Assembly (NCBI GenBank): GCA_016201645.1
Contig: JACQCL010000061.1
Coordinates: forward strand, 1-6,305
DNA length: 6,305 bases
Source: Candidatus Rokuibacteriota bacterium
Lineage (GTDB): Bacteria; Methylomirabilota; Methylomirabilia; Rokubacteriales; CSP1-6
Reading direction: 5' to 3'
Shown one piece after another: positions 6,219 through 6,305 of this stretch. Below the pieces are notes generated by a model. It was not told the DNA's origin. It saw nothing but the letters and a program-made list of their open reading frames with translations, and searched no databases. Within the stretch, counting starts at the first letter, position 1, and every line of letters begins with the position of its first letter. The translations under genes and the position numbers were made by a program.

Positions 6219-6305
6219 CAGGCCGAGTATTGGAGCCGGTTTCCCTTTCCGGCATTCATGAGGGTCGGCGAGTTCGGGAGAAAGTAGCCGTCCACCATCA
6301 GGTCG
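6158..6305 (-). pseudogene. nrdJ: Inverted nrdJ fragment (FLPNSPTLMNAG segment)
   Basis: Read from 6304 leftward, the minus strand gives DLMVDGYFLPNSPTLMNAG, then RLQYSACYVLPVGDSMEEIF and DAVKAAA, ending at about 6158. This is the class II ribonucleotide reductase segment that normally follows directly after the N-terminal part encoded on the plus strand at 5964-6170. It includes SAC, whose Cys is expected to be one of the redox-active pair. Joining the pieces as VAAAF-Y-DLMVDGYFLPNSP gives a gapless family-like sequence if one Tyr codon, whose last base is 6305, bridges them. After KAAA the minus-strand frame (TSWTAPRLFPH) is the antisense of the N-terminal part and has no family likeness. 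The fragment has no start signals and is not a separate gene. Confidence 0.8.
6159..6170. repeat. Breakpoint sequence GCCGCGGCCTTC shared by both nrdJ arms
   Basis: On the plus strand these 12 bases encode AAAF (residues 66-69). On the minus strand they encode the KAA of DAVKAAA. Both readings fit the enzyme family, so an intact gene would carry this sequence and its inverted copy roughly 140 bases apart. The core GCCGCGGC is itself a perfect palindrome. Confidence 0.7.

Noticed and set aside
6035..6298. Minus-strand 87-residue frame as an independent gene
   Set aside because: Only the first 47 residues are real ribonucleotide reductase sequence; the rest is antisense of the nrdJ N-terminus, and there is no start signal.

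Overview
The window is GC-rich bacterial DNA, with G/C-dominated codon third positions. A TolC-type outer-membrane channel, a Spy/CpxP-type periplasmic protein and an HlyD/MacA-type adaptor point to a diderm (Gram-negative-type) organism. The composition, the adenosylcobalamin-dependent class II ribonucleotide reductase and the gene styles would suit a GC-rich environmental lineage such as Methylomirabilota/Rokubacteria. That placement is a guess and the sequence alone does not prove it. The right end behaves like a contig end.

Positions 5585 down to 1 (minus strand) hold one tightly packed series of seven genes. It starts with an ECF sigma factor (5585-5058), a zinc-finger anti-sigma factor (5055-4564) and a Spy/CpxP-like periplasmic protein (4536-4048). 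After a 152-base gap with its own extended -10 promoter come a TolC-family outer-membrane channel (3895-2501), a MacA-like periplasmic adaptor (2439-1060), a MacB-type ATPase (1058-312) and the N-terminal part of a MacB-type permease (315 to the window edge). Together they could form a self-contained envelope-stress or efflux module: a membrane anti-sigma factor holds the sigma factor, a periplasmic Spy-like protein buffers or senses stress, and a tripartite ABC pump exports the offending compound. The layout resembles the Cupriavidus cnr nickel/cobalt locus (sigma, anti-sigma, Spy-like sensor, TolC-like channel, adaptor, pump), with an ABC pump in place of the RND pump.

Positions 5586-5963 are a divergent regulatory region. 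Facing left is a plausible ECF-type autoregulatory promoter for the sigma gene. Facing right is a candidate promoter overlapped by two NrdR-box-like 16-mers spaced 32 bases start to start, which is what is expected ahead of a ribonucleotide reductase gene.

Positions 5964-6305 begin an nrdJ gene with an excellent ribosome binding site, but its reading is broken after residue 69. The next part of the same protein, including the FLPNSPTLMNAG motif, lies on the opposite strand from 6305 back to about 6158. The breakpoint falls on a 12-base sequence that codes plausibly in both directions. This is either a small inversion between inverted repeats inside nrdJ or a fold-back chimera/assembly artefact at the contig end. 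It is the most unusual feature of the window. No RNA genes, CRISPR arrays, insertion sequences or clear intrinsic terminators were seen.
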